Source: Treponema sp.
GTDB lineage: Bacteria; Spirochaetota; Spirochaetia; Treponematales; Treponemataceae
Assembly: GCA_016296205.1 (NCBI GenBank)
Contig: JAEDJS010000018.1
Location: 1 to 33,775 of the forward strand
Direction of reading: 5' to 3'
Length of the DNA: 33,775 nt
This document shows, piece after piece, positions 16,497 through 24,349 of this stretch. A model generated the notes under the pieces. The model was not told the origin of the DNA and searched no databases. It worked only from the letters and a program-made list of their open reading frames with translations. Within the stretch, counting starts at the first letter, position 1; every line of letters starts with the position of its first letter. Both the position numbers and the translations under genes were made by a program.

Positions 16497-17933
16497 TTAG
16501 TTTTCTTCGAATTCAAACTCAGCGCCACAATTTGGACACTTAGTCATATCAAGGGTGATTTTTGCACCACATTCTGGGCAGAAATATTCTTCTTCTGATT
16601 CAACTTCAGCATCGTCTGTTTCATCTACATCTTCGATTTCAACAAACTGGAGAACTATATCTTTAAGAGCGTGAATCTTTTCTTCTGTAAGACCTTCAAC
16701 TTTATAAAGTGAACCGTCATCTTCTGCTTCGACAAATGAAGCAAAATCATCATAACCTGCAGCTTTAAGGATTTCTGCATCAGAAGCATCAACACCTGGA
16801 AGCTGAGAAACAAATTCGTATTCAACTTCTTCCTGTTCCTGTACCGGAGCAAAAAGCTGTTCAGCGGCTTTACGTGTATCAATTTCTGAAAGGTCCATAT
16901 CTGCAACCTCTGATTCTCTTTTAACATCAATCATCCAGTCGCATAATTTGTTTGCCAGGCGAACATTCTGTCCTGTTTTACCAATTGCCAGTGAGAACTG
17001 ACTGTCGGCAACAATTGCAAGAGCTTCTTTCTTTTCTACATCAGTAATAAGAACTTTAATAACTTCTGCAGGACTCAAAGCATTCTTAATGAAAACACGT
17101 GGATCTGTATCATATTTAAGAACATCAATTTTTTCGCCTTCAAGCTCACGGATAACATTATTAATGCGCATACCTTTTGGACCAACACATGAACCAACAG
17201 GATCAATTGAATCGTTATCTGAGTAAACTGCAACTTTAGTTCTGTAACCAGCTTCACGTACAACCTTGTAAATCTGCACTTTGCCGTCTGAAATTTCTGG
17301 AACTTCAACAGAAAGAAGAGATTTAACAAATTCAGGAGCAGCACGGCTAAGAATAACCTGAATTCCATTGCCCACTTCTTTAATATCTGTAACGTATGCT
17401 TTAATACGGTCGTCTGTGCCAAAAGATTCTCTTGGATTCTGATTTCTTACAGGAAGAACGCCATCAACTTTGCCCAGGTTAACATAAATGTTTCCGTTCT
17501 GTTCACGCTGATAGTAACCAATGATAACTTCACCAACCTTTGATTTAAATTCGTTATAAAGATTTTTCTTGAAGTTTTCATTCAAATTCTGGCGTGCTCT
17601 TGATTTTCCTGTAGAAATTGCTGAACGTTCAAAAGTTTTAGGGTCGATTTTAATATCAACTTCATCACCTACTTCGCAGTCTTCACCAAAATATTCTTTT
17701 GCTTCTTCAAGTTCAATTTCGATTGTTGGATCGTAAACACCATCAAGGATAACTTTTCTTGCGTAAACTTCTACATCAAGATTATCTGTAAATTTAACGA
17801 TACAGTTCTGATCCTGACCGTAAGCACTTTTAAATGCTGCCTTAATTGTATTCTCTACGATAAGCTTTACGGATTCCTCGCTGAGTCCCTTTTCCGCCAT
17901 AAGTTCGCGGATTGCATCTGACATTTCTGACAT
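16497..17933 (-). CDS. nusA: Transcription termination/antitermination factor NusA with C-terminal zinc ribbon
   Basis: A 478-residue NusA, which binds RNA polymerase and nascent RNA to modulate pausing, termination and antitermination. The N-terminal RNAP-binding domain (1-130) is followed by S1 (about 135-197), KH1 (GPKGMRIN, 251-258) and KH2 (AIGKTGQNVRLA, 316-327). A helix-hairpin-helix segment (about 372-432, LPGVDASDAEILKAAGYDDF) comes next, then an acidic linker (433-449). Unusually, the protein ends in a four-cysteine zinc ribbon, CPECG-x10-CPNCG (Cys452, 455, 466, 469), followed by an acidic tail. GGAG precedes the ATG. It lies 49 nt after rimP and 27 nt before infB. Confidence 0.96.
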   Translation of the reverse strand: MSEMSDAIRELMAEKGLSEESVKLIVENTIKAAFKSAYGQDQNCIVKFTDNLDVEVYARKVILDGVYDPTIEIELEEAKEYFGEDCEVGDEVDIKIDPKTFERSAISTGKSRARQNLNENFKKNLYNEFKSKVGEVIIGYYQREQNGNIYVNLGKVDGVLPVRNQNPRESFGTDDRIKAYVTDIKEVGNGIQVILSRAAPEFVKSLLSVEVPEISDGKVQIYKVVREAGYRTKVAVYSDNDSIDPVGSCVGPKGMRINNVIRELEGEKIDVLKYDTDPRVFIKNALSPAEVIKVLITDVEKKEALAIVADSQFSLAIGKTGQNVRLANKLCDWMIDVKRESEVADMDLSEIDTRKAAEQLFAPVQEQEEVEYEFVSQLPGVDASDAEILKAAGYDDFASFVEAEDDGSLYKVEGLTEEKIHALKDIVLQFVEIEDVDETDDAEVESEEEYFCPECGAKITLDMTKCPNCGAEFEFEEN

Positions 17934-17982
17934 TTTACGTCTCCTGCTTTATTTGTTTATTTTTACACTATATTTAGTCATC

Positions 17983-18462
17983 CTATTCATGGATGAATTT
18001 TGCTTTTGCGATATTTTCAAAAGTTACAGTTACATCAGAACCGTCTTTTGAAAGGGTAACACTGGCTGTATCTGCACTTTTTATGAATCCAGTTACCCAG
18101 TCGTTTACAGTTTTATCCCAGACTCTTACTTCTTTGCCTGTAAAAACCTGAAACTCTGCTGCATTTTTAAGGTTCCGTTCCATTCCCGGCGAACTTACTT
18201 CCATGTAAATATCATCTTCTGTTTTTCCTAGAAGTGCCATAAGTTTTGGAAGCAATGCACGATGGGCCTTTGCAACATCCTGAACACCGATTTCTTTTGA
18301 AGTATCGGCGGAAGCAACAACAGCTTGGATTTTAGTTGATTCTTTCTGCGGAACAACTGTAAGCTCCACAAGTCTGTAGCCAAGTTCTGCAAGTAACTGT
18401 GAACAAGGTGCGTAACATGAATTTTTTTCTAAAGGAATATATTCCAATTTGTCCTCTGCCAT
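17983..18462 (-). CDS. rimP: Ribosome maturation factor RimP
   Basis: A 159-residue RimP, a 30S subunit maturation factor acting on the 3' domain of 16S rRNA. The family plan is visible: an alpha/beta N-terminal domain with the LAELGYRLVELTVVPQ strand and the EVSSPGMERNLKNAAEF motif (about 95-115), then a small SH3-like beta barrel. It is the first gene of the rimP-nusA-infB-rbfA-truB unit. No Shine-Dalgarno is visible before the ATG. Its leader holds a consensus promoter followed by an intrinsic terminator, so read-through must be controlled or partial. Confidence 0.93.
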   Translation of the reverse strand: MAEDKLEYIPLEKNSCYAPCSQLLAELGYRLVELTVVPQKESTKIQAVVASADTSKEIGVQDVAKAHRALLPKLMALLGKTEDDIYMEVSSPGMERNLKNAAEFQVFTGKEVRVWDKTVNDWVTGFIKSADTASVTLSKDGSDVTVTFENIAKAKFIHE

Positions 18463-18488
18463 TCAAGGCGAAAATTATGGTAAGCAAT

Positions 18489-18517
18489 AAAAAAGGAGCT
18501 CCTTTTTTGGGAACTCC
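18489..18517 (-). terminator. Intrinsic terminator between cobW-type gene and rimP; possible rimP leader attenuator
   Basis: On the transcript, GGAGTTCC (18517-18510) pairs with GGAGCTCC (18502-18495) with one mismatch across a loop of seven bases (C and six A). Six U follow (18494-18489). It is a textbook intrinsic terminator. It lies downstream of the 18546-18574 promoter, and so inside the rimP leader as well as after the cobW-type gene. Confidence 0.78.
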
Positions 18518-18545
18518 ATTCTAAATGCTATTAAAATGTTAATTT

Positions 18546-18574
18546 AGTATAATTTTTAATAGAAAACATGTCAA
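18546..18574 (-). promoter_or_regulatory. Sigma-70-type promoter for rimP-nusA-infB operon
   Basis: Minus strand: -35 TTGACA (18574-18569, perfect), 17-nt spacer, -10 TATACT (18551-18546). The start of transcription is predicted near 18539, about 77 nt upstream of rimP. A terminator hairpin begins about 22 nt further on. Confidence 0.75.
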
Positions 18575-18596
18575 GTGATTAGTGCAATTTTTCTGA

Positions 18597-19841
18597 TTAT
18601 TTTTTATCACTCAAGCAGGCATCAAGCAATGCACAGATTGCTTCTTTATCCATGTTCTGACCAATGATACACATTTTAATCATACGGTCACCAACCTGAT
18701 CATCCCATTCCTTTGCAATTTCCGGATGCTTTTTTAATTCCTGTTTCTGGATACTTTCTGGGCATGCAGCAAGCCACTGTCCGCTAAAACCAGCACTAAT
18801 CTGGCGGCCGGCAGTTTCAAAAACAAGTGAATTATCCCAGTCATCGTCAAACCACATCATGCCTTTTGAACGGATAATGTTTTTTGGCCATTTTGCAGCA
18901 AGCTCTTCAAGTTTTGCCTGATTAAACGGCTTTCTGCGGAAATAAATGAAAGAAGAAATTCCATATTCATCTTCATCTCCGCCGTCTTCCCCTTCATGCT
19001 TGTGTTCATGATGGTGGTGGTGATGTTCATGGTCATCCTGGTGGTGATCTTCGTGATTATGTTCCTGTTCTTCGTGATGATGTTCGTGATCTTCGTGATG
19101 ATGTTCATGTTCGTCATGATCTTCTACATCTTCGTCGTCATGATTTTCTCCATTTTCCAGCTGCTGGCACCATGATGCACTTGTATAAACTTTTTCAAAA
19201 TCAAATTTATTTGTTCCAAGAATATCAGCAACATCAACATCACCGTGAGTTGTTTCGATTACTTTTACATTTGGCTGCAAAGCTTTTACAACTGCACGAA
19301 CCTTTGCAAGCTGTTCAGGAGTCACAAGATCAACTTTATTGATAATAAGAGTAGAACAGAATTCAACCTGCTGAACAAGAAGGCTTTCCAGATCTTCTTC
19401 ATCCATATCTTTTTTAAGAAGAGCATTTCCGCCGTCAAATTCTTCTACCATACGGCATGCATCAACAACACTTACGATATTATCAAGAGTACCGTTTTTA
19501 ATAAGTTCAAGTTCCTGGGCAATAGGCATTGGTTCGCAGACACCGCTGGCTTCAATCATAATGTAATCATATTTGCCTGTTTTAATAAGGTCTTCAATTC
19601 CCTGAGCAAGAGCACTTTTTAAAGTACAGCAGATACAGCCGTTTGTAAGAGGAACAATGTCGGAAGTATCTTCTACTTTACCACCACGGGCAATGAGAGT
19701 TTCATCAACATTAACTTCTCCAATGTCGTTTACAATAACTGCAACTTTATAGCCCTTCTGGTTTGTAAGAACTTTGTTCATAAGAGTTGTTTTTCCAGCT
19801 CCCAGATAACCGCACAAAAGCGTCATAGGAATTTTCTTCAT
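18597..19841 (-). CDS. COG0523/CobW-family GTPase with His-rich metal-binding loop
   Basis: A 414-residue G3E-family GTPase of the COG0523 metallochaperone group. Walker A GYLGAGKT is at residues 11-18, the family CxCC metal motif GCICCTLK at Cys69/71/72, and the guanine motif NKVD near 168-171. The CobW C-terminal domain (about 295-400) is present. Between the domains, residues about 234-282 are dominated by His with Asp/Glu, a strong candidate metal store or delivery loop. Related proteins serve zinc, cobalt or nickel; zinc is the commonest, and the metal here is inferred only. I chose the ATG at 19841 because GGAG lies 8 nt upstream; an upstream ATG at 19877 has no such site. It has its own promoter and ends at a strong terminator. 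Confidence 0.9.
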   Translation of the reverse strand: MKKIPMTLLCGYLGAGKTTLMNKVLTNQKGYKVAVIVNDIGEVNVDETLIARGGKVEDTSDIVPLTNGCICCTLKSALAQGIEDLIKTGKYDYIMIEASGVCEPMPIAQELELIKNGTLDNIVSVVDACRMVEEFDGGNALLKKDMDEEDLESLLVQQVEFCSTLIINKVDLVTPEQLAKVRAVVKALQPNVKVIETTHGDVDVADILGTNKFDFEKVYTSASWCQQLENGENHDDEDVEDHDEHEHHHEDHEHHHEEQEHNHEDHHQDDHEHHHHHHEHKHEGEDGGDEDEYGISSFIYFRRKPFNQAKLEELAAKWPKNIIRSKGMMWFDDDWDNSLVFETAGRQISAGFSGQWLAACPESIQKQELKKHPEIAKEWDDQVGDRMIKMCIIGQNMDKEAICALLDACLSDKK

Positions 19842-19879
19842 ATTTATATCTCCATAAAATTTTATATTCAGTCCCAATT

Positions 19880-19908
19880 AATATAATTAAATTTTTCTTA
19901 TTTGGCAA
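19880..19908 (-). promoter_or_regulatory. Promoter of the CobW-family gene
   Basis: Minus strand: -35 TTGCCA (19908-19903), 17-nt spacer, -10 TATATT (19885-19880). The transcription start is expected near 19873, giving a leader of about 32 nt with a normal GGAG site. Confidence 0.6.
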
Positions 19909-19930
19909 CAATTAAAATTCAATTAAAATT
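19909..19930. repeat. Two 11-bp direct repeats upstream of the CobW-gene promoter
   Basis: CAATTAAAATT occurs twice in tandem (19909-19919 and 19920-19930), abutting the -35 box. The spacing is one helical turn. It could be an UP element or a repressor/activator site. It touches the last base of the rluA-family gene. Confidence 0.6.
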
Positions 19931-20646
19931 CAATCTTCGCAGAATGGTTTCATATGAGCAGGAAGTTGAATTTCAAAAGCTTTTAATTCTCCGTTCACTG
20001 GTATAGTAAGTCTGGAAGCACAAAGGCAAAGTTTTTTTATTCCCAGTTTGCGCACAAGTTTATTCTTTTTAAAATCACCGTGAAGGTCATCCCCGGCAAG
20101 AGGACAGCCCGCTTTTGCCATCTGAATACGAATCTGATGCTTTCTACCTGTTTCAAGAGTTAAATGGGCCACAGAAAGATTGATTTTTTGAATTTCAGTT
20201 GAATTCTCACTGGCCGGCAACTGAACATCAGTATTCTTAATGATTTCAAAATGTGTTACCGCATCAAGAAGCCTGCCGTCTACAGAAATTTTATCCTTAA
20301 GCACACCTTTTCTGATTTTTTTACCGTCTTTTTTACCACCTGCAGAAGGAAGCCCAAAACAAACTGCTGTATATTCTTTTGTAACCTGATTAGTTCCAAT
20401 TAGTTTTATCCATTTAGAAGCGCTTTGAGGATTTTTTGCAACAATAAGTATCCCCGCTGTATCTTTATCAAGTCTGTGTACAAGATGAATTTTATAGCCA
20501 GTTTGCAATGGAAGTTCAGAATCTACAGAATGGGCAACGTTTGCTCCTCCCTGTACAGCCATTCCGCAAGGTTTGTTGATTAAAATAATTTCCTGGTCTT
20601 CATAAAGTATTTCAAATTTATTATTATTTTGCCGATTATTAGACAT
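19930..20646 (-). CDS. RluA-family RNA pseudouridine synthase
   Basis: A 238-residue pseudouridine synthase of the RluA/RluC/RluD family. It starts directly with the catalytic domain, without an S4 domain. Motif I INKPCGMAVQGG (about 23-34), the catalytic motif HRLDKDTAG with Asp60, the KEYTAVCFG strand and the late ETGRKHQIRIQMAKAGCPLAGD segment are all clear. The RNA target (23S rRNA or tRNA) cannot be told from sequence. No Shine-Dalgarno precedes the ATG; instead a -10 box ends 7 nt upstream, suggesting a leaderless mRNA. It is divergent from the transglutaminase-like gene, and its -35 overlaps that gene's start codon. Confidence 0.9.
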   Translation of the reverse strand: MSNNRQNNNKFEILYEDQEIILINKPCGMAVQGGANVAHSVDSELPLQTGYKIHLVHRLDKDTAGILIVAKNPQSASKWIKLIGTNQVTKEYTAVCFGLPSAGGKKDGKKIRKGVLKDKISVDGRLLDAVTHFEIIKNTDVQLPASENSTEIQKINLSVAHLTLETGRKHQIRIQMAKAGCPLAGDDLHGDFKKNKLVRKLGIKKLCLCASRLTIPVNGELKAFEIQLPAHMKPFCED

Positions 20647-20653
20647 AGAAATA

Positions 20654-20682
20654 AATATAAACGAGGATTACTAAAATGACAA
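20654..20682 (-). promoter_or_regulatory. Promoter of the RluA-family gene (leaderless type)
   Basis: Minus strand: -35 TTGTCA (20682-20677), 17-nt spacer, -10 TATATT (20659-20654). The -10 box ends 7 nt before the ATG at 20646. The -35 lies in codons 1-3 of the divergent plus-strand gene. Confidence 0.55.
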
Positions 20683-21836
20683 GATTAAAGCGATTTTTTT
20701 CTGCAATTTTAATTATAGGATCTGTTGCATTTTTTGCAGGCGCAGAAAAACTTTCCTCACCAACATACAATTACACAATTGATTTTCCGGAAGGCTTTAT
20801 TCTTACTAAACGCAATCAGGATGGAACAAATTATTTCTTTACCCACAATGATTTTCAAATCTATACTTCAATTAAAATTTTTAACATTTACGAAATGGAC
20901 AATGCCGCTCAATCACTGGAAATTGAAGTAGCAAAAAAAACATCAAATTATGATATAGACGAATTTGAATGGAGAAACGGTTTTTGTGCAATTTCACCAT
21001 TCCAGGGTTCAATTCAGGGAACACCATTTAAAGGATGGGGAATTTCAAGCCCGTTAAGAAACGAAAAAGGTTTTATAGTAATCACTTCCTGGTGTGACGC
21101 AAGAAATTTTGAAAAACTGGAAAACGTAATTTTAAGCGGTCTGGACAGTCTTACAATTGATTATATTTCTAATTTTCAGAGCGGTCCTGTAAGCACTTAC
21201 CATTGTCCAAAAGCAGAAGAAGATGTTGAAGTTTCATTTGAACTGGACGGCCACCAGATTACAACTCACCTTGATAAAAATGACAGGGAAGCCAGCGAAA
21301 AATTGATTCAGAGGGAATATTCTGTAATGGAATTATATGCTTCACGTGCAGACTGGCAGCCGGCATGGAAACGATACTACAGAATGATTTTTAGAGACTC
21401 CTATTCCAGACTTAACAGAGCCTGCTTTGATATTTACACAAAACTTGAACCAGAATGTGAAGACCAAACAGATATGGCTCAAAGAGTTCTCTACTGGACT
21501 CAGGAAAACGATTATCAGCGGGAACAAAATGATGCAGATTTTACAAGCCTTCCTGCAATGCTTTATGGAGAAGGAAGCGATTGTGATTCAAGAAGCATGT
21601 TCCTTTCTGTTTTTTTACACCACATGAATCTTGATACAGTAATATTTATCAGCGCAAAACATTCTCACGCAATGGCAGGGTTTATTTCAGACCATCCCGG
21701 CAGAACTTTTAACGTTAACGGGAAAAAATACCTTATGGGAGAAACAACAAGCAAAGGCTTAACATGGGGTAAAGTTGCCCAGGGAATGGAAAATCAGGGA
21801 GACTGGATTCCTGTATCATTTGAATACGGCGAATAA
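20676..21836 (+). CDS. Secreted transglutaminase-like protein
   Basis: A 386-residue protein with a signal peptide (residues 1-23, cut near AGA-EK). The N-terminal half (about 25-180) is a beta-rich domain I do not recognise. The C-terminal part resembles the transglutaminase/papain-like fold: Cys303 in GSDCDSRSMFLSVFL, His331 in AKHSHAMAGF and an acidic residue, Glu356, in YLMGETTSKGLTWG, in the usual Cys-His-acid order. Such secreted proteins in bacteria often act on peptides or peptidoglycan, but no substrate can be inferred. A GAGG site lies upstream of the ATG. It is followed by a strong terminator and converges on icd. Confidence 0.7.
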   Translation: MTRLKRFFSAILIIGSVAFFAGAEKLSSPTYNYTIDFPEGFILTKRNQDGTNYFFTHNDFQIYTSIKIFNIYEMDNAAQSLEIEVAKKTSNYDIDEFEWRNGFCAISPFQGSIQGTPFKGWGISSPLRNEKGFIVITSWCDARNFEKLENVILSGLDSLTIDYISNFQSGPVSTYHCPKAEEDVEVSFELDGHQITTHLDKNDREASEKLIQREYSVMELYASRADWQPAWKRYYRMIFRDSYSRLNRACFDIYTKLEPECEDQTDMAQRVLYWTQENDYQREQNDADFTSLPAMLYGEGSDCDSRSMFLSVFLHHMNLDTVIFISAKHSHAMAGFISDHPGRTFNVNGKKYLMGETTSKGLTWGKVAQGMENQGDWIPVSFEYGE

Positions 21837-21853
21837 TTTTTAAATGCAAAAAA

Positions 21854-21887
21854 AACGGCGGGTTCACAACAAAATGAATCCGTCGTT
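21854..21887. terminator. Bidirectional intrinsic terminator
   Basis: 13-bp arms AACGGCGGGTTCA (21854-21866) and TGAATCCGTCGTT (21875-21887), with two G-U pairs when transcribed, around an 8-nt loop. There is an A-run on the left and a T-rich run on the right. It serves the transglutaminase-like gene (+) and icd (-). Confidence 0.8.
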
Positions 21888-21921
21888 ATATTTTTAAATT
21901 GAATCAGAATTCAACTTTAAA

Positions 21922-23118
21922 TTACAGTCTTTCTGCAATTGCATCAATAAATTCCCATGAGTTAAGAACTTTCTTAGCCGGTGGGTTTGCAATGCGGGCA
22001 ATATCCCCTGTCATGTAGCCGTCTTCGATTGTGTCCAATGTTGCTTTTTCCAATTTCTTAGCAAAGTCTACCAGATCCTGAGTTCCGTCCATTTCACCAC
22101 GTTTTGCAAGAGCACCTGTCCATGCAAAAATAGTTGCAACTGGATTTGTTGATGTTTTTTCTCCCTTAAGGTAGCGGTAGTAATGTTTCTGAACAGTTCC
22201 GTGACTTGCTTCAAATTCGTAGTTTCCGTCTGGGCTTACAAGAACAGATGTCATCATAGCCAATGAACCACAGGCGCTGGCAACCATATCGCTCATAACG
22301 TCACCGTCATAGTTTTTTGTTGCCCACATGAATCCGCCTTCACTTCTCATAACACGAGCAACTGCATCATCAATCAAAGTATAAAAATATTCAATTCCGG
22401 CTTCATCAAATTTTGCTTTATATTCTTCATCAAATACTTTCTGGAAAATTGCCTTAAAGTTTCCGTCGTAGATTTTAGAAATTGTATCTTTTGCGCCAAA
22501 CCATACTGTAAGCTTTCTGTCCAGTGCGTAAGTAAAACAGCATCGTGCAAAATTTTCAATTGAATTATCAAGATTGTGAATTCCCTGAATAATACCAGGT
22601 CCCTTCATATCCATAATTGTTTTGCGAATTTCTTTTCCGTCTGTGCCAGTAAATACAAGTTCTGCTTTACCAGGTCCTGGAGTTTTGATTTCACAGTTTT
22701 TATAAACATCACCATAAGCATGACGGCCAAGAACGATTGGTTTTTCCCAGCAGCTTACAGTTCCGTGTACGTTCTTTACAAAAATTGGTTCTCTGAATAC
22801 TGTACCGTCAAGCTCAGCACGGATAATTCCATTTGGACTGGGAGTAAGCTGTTTAAGATTGTATTCTTCTACACGAGCCTGATTTGAAGTGATAGTTGCA
22901 CATTTTACGCCAACTCCAAGACGTTTAATTGCTGCGGCACTTTCATACGTGATTTTGTCATCAGAATCATCACGACTTTTAAGACCAAGGTCATAGTATT
23001 CTGTTTTAAGGTCAATGAATGGAAGAAGAAGTTTTTCCTTAATCACAGCCCAAAGAACACGTGTCATTTCGTCGCCGTCAAGTTCGGCGATGGCATTTTT
23101 CATCTGGATTTTAGCCAT
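21922..23118 (-). CDS. icd: NADP-dependent isocitrate dehydrogenase (eukaryote-like type)
   Basis: A 398-residue isocitrate dehydrogenase, which converts isocitrate to 2-oxoglutarate and CO2 with NADP. The sequence belongs to the short, eukaryote-like homodimeric class, not the E. coli class. Visible motifs are ELDGDEMTRVLW at the start, SPNGIIRAELDGTVFREPI for substrate binding, GRHAYGDVYKNCEI, the Mg-binding MSDMVASACGSLAMM region, and EASHGTVQKHYYRYLKGEKTSTNP near the cofactor. In an anaerobic treponeme this probably feeds glutamate synthesis rather than a full cycle. An AGGAG site precedes the ATG, and a TATAAT box lies 16 nt upstream of it. No other TCA gene is nearby. Confidence 0.93.
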   Translation of the reverse strand: MAKIQMKNAIAELDGDEMTRVLWAVIKEKLLLPFIDLKTEYYDLGLKSRDDSDDKITYESAAAIKRLGVGVKCATITSNQARVEEYNLKQLTPSPNGIIRAELDGTVFREPIFVKNVHGTVSCWEKPIVLGRHAYGDVYKNCEIKTPGPGKAELVFTGTDGKEIRKTIMDMKGPGIIQGIHNLDNSIENFARCCFTYALDRKLTVWFGAKDTISKIYDGNFKAIFQKVFDEEYKAKFDEAGIEYFYTLIDDAVARVMRSEGGFMWATKNYDGDVMSDMVASACGSLAMMTSVLVSPDGNYEFEASHGTVQKHYYRYLKGEKTSTNPVATIFAWTGALAKRGEMDGTQDLVDFAKKLEKATLDTIEDGYMTGDIARIANPPAKKVLNSWEFIDAIAERL

Positions 23119-23134
23119 TTTATACTCCTAAAAA

Positions 23135-23140
23135 ATTATA
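23135..23140 (-). promoter_or_regulatory. Probable icd promoter -10 box
   Basis: Perfect TATAAT on the minus strand, 16 nt upstream of the icd ATG, inside an AT-only stretch. No convincing -35 at 16-18 nt; a TTGG lies near that distance. Confidence 0.35.
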
Positions 23141-23162
23141 TATATACAAATTAAAACCAATT

Positions 23163-23984
23163 TTATTCTGCAGAATTATCAAATTCACCGCACCATTGCA
23201 CACCGTTATTTTCACACAAGGTCCGGTATTCAACATCCTGACTTTTATTTTTAAGTCCCCTTACAAAAAGCCGGCTTTTAGGAATTTCCCCGCTGACCTT
23301 CAACTTATTAAAATCAAAACCTTCTACTTTGAGTGCCTGTTTTACAACACCTTCCCTGCTGTCTAAAACCTTTATCTGAGGGCTGCAAAGTTCATTAAAA
23401 TCATCAACAAAATTTACAAAATGAGTGCATGCAAGAATGATTGTATCACAGCCGCAGTTTTTAAAATATTCAACAGCAGGCTTTATTGCATTAAGACGCT
23501 CTTCTTTTGTGGCAGTAAAAAGATTGTGTTCAATAAATGAAATAAGTTCCGGGTCTCCCCTTTTAAAAACCTGGCAATCCCTGGCAAAATCAGAAATAAG
23601 TTTCTGTGTATAAGGATGATTAACACTTACATTTGTAGCCAGCAGACCAATTTTTTTATTTTTAGAACAACCTGCTGCCAGTTTAATTGCAGGAACTGTA
23701 CCAACAATGGGAATATCAGGAAATTTCTGTCTTAAACAGTCAAGTGCACTTACACTGATTGTATTACATGCGATTACTATTGTTTTAGGATTGAATCTGG
23801 AAATCAATTCTGTAAAAAGAGGAGTAAGACATTCAAGAATATTCTGAGGAGTTCTGTTGCCGTAAGGAAAATTCTTTATATCGCCAACATATACACATTC
23901 TGCTCCCGGTGCTTTTTTGAGCAGATATTTCATATAGGGAAATCCACCAGTACCACTGTCTATAAAAGCAAAATCCACACCCAT
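23163..23984 (-). CDS. murI: Glutamate racemase
   Basis: A 273-residue glutamate racemase, which supplies D-glutamate for peptidoglycan. The two-cysteine active site is present: Cys73 in VIACNTISV and Cys186 in ILACTHFVNF, with the N-terminal FIDSGTGGF (Asp9) and the YVGDIKNFPYGNR motif. The second motif departs from the usual CTHYP. I chose the ATG at 23984: GGAG lies 7 nt upstream and the family begins here, while the ATG at 24014 adds unrelated residues. It follows the 10-cysteine protein by 1 nt and is probably co-transcribed from the 24283-24311 promoter. Confidence 0.92.
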   Translation of the reverse strand: MGVDFAFIDSGTGGFPYMKYLLKKAPGAECVYVGDIKNFPYGNRTPQNILECLTPLFTELISRFNPKTIVIACNTISVSALDCLRQKFPDIPIVGTVPAIKLAAGCSKNKKIGLLATNVSVNHPYTQKLISDFARDCQVFKRGDPELISFIEHNLFTATKEERLNAIKPAVEYFKNCGCDTIILACTHFVNFVDDFNELCSPQIKVLDSREGVVKQALKVEGFDFNKLKVSGEIPKSRLFVRGLKNKSQDVEYRTLCENNGVQWCGEFDNSAE

Positions 23985-23985
23985 A

Positions 23986-24276
23986 TTAATCTCCAAACAA
24001 CGCATTGAACGCATTTTTTGCCTGGGCTTGTTTTTGTTTTATTGAATCAAAATCTTTTACGGAACCAGAACAATTCAACTTAAAATAATCACAAAAATTT
24101 GCTCTTTCTTTATCATTCACGCTGCCTTCCAGGGAAGAAGATTCCAGACAGTCATAATGCTGACCCGGCGCAAAAAATTTACAGTTACGGCAGGAATGAA
24201 CATCTGCTGCGCAAACAGAACAAACATCGTTTCTTGAGACACAAACCTGAATAGAATTTCCGCACTTCCAGCACAT
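23986..24276 (-). CDS. Small cysteine-rich (zinc-ribbon-like) protein
   Basis: A 96-residue protein with ten cysteines (2, 5, 12, 19, 22, 29, 32, 43, 62, 69), including three CxxC pairs (MCWKC, CSVC, CRNC). The spacing suggests two or three small zinc-binding knuckles. The C-terminal 30 residues are helical and charged. I do not recognise a named family, although such proteins seem common in treponemes. It has no Shine-Dalgarno; a consensus promoter ends 6 nt before its ATG, so its mRNA is probably leaderless. It is directly followed by murI. Confidence 0.7.
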   Translation of the reverse strand: MCWKCGNSIQVCVSRNDVCSVCAADVHSCRNCKFFAPGQHYDCLESSSLEGSVNDKERANFCDYFKLNCSGSVKDFDSIKQKQAQAKNAFNALFGD

Positions 24277-24282
24277 ATTTTA

Positions 24283-24311
24283 ATTATATAAATAAAAGAA
24301 CAATTATTCAA
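24283..24311 (-). promoter_or_regulatory. Promoter of the Cys-rich protein-murI unit (leaderless type)
   Basis: Minus strand: -35 TTGAAT (24311-24306), 17-nt spacer, -10 TATAAT (24288-24283). The -10 box ends 6 nt before the ATG at 24276, so transcription should start at or next to the start codon. Confidence 0.65.
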
Positions 24312-24341
24312 TTAAATAATTATTAATAAATAATTATTTAA
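24312..24341. repeat. Perfect all-A/T inverted repeat upstream of the murI-unit promoter
   Basis: 13-bp arms TTAAATAATTATT (24312-24324) and AATAATTATTTAA (24329-24341) around AATA, entirely A/T, directly abutting the -35 box. It may be an UP element, a regulator site or a weak hairpin after the membrane-protein gene. Confidence 0.6.
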
Positions 24342-24349
24342 AAATAATT

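Noticed and set aside
18857..19117. 86-residue Met/Ile/Thr-repeat frame in the CobW-type gene
   Set aside because: Frame-shifted reading of the His-codon run (CAT/CAC), not a separate gene.
18595..19841. CobW-type gene and rimP as one operon
   Set aside because: A strong terminator and a consensus promoter lie between them, so rimP has its own start.
23985..24014. murI start at 24014
   Set aside because: GGAG is correctly spaced for the ATG at 23984, and the family N-terminus begins there.
24117..24311. 64-residue minus-strand frame overlapping the Cys-rich protein
   Set aside because: It runs through the promoter and the Cys-rich gene in another frame; the Cys-rich frame has the CxxC pattern and the promoter position.
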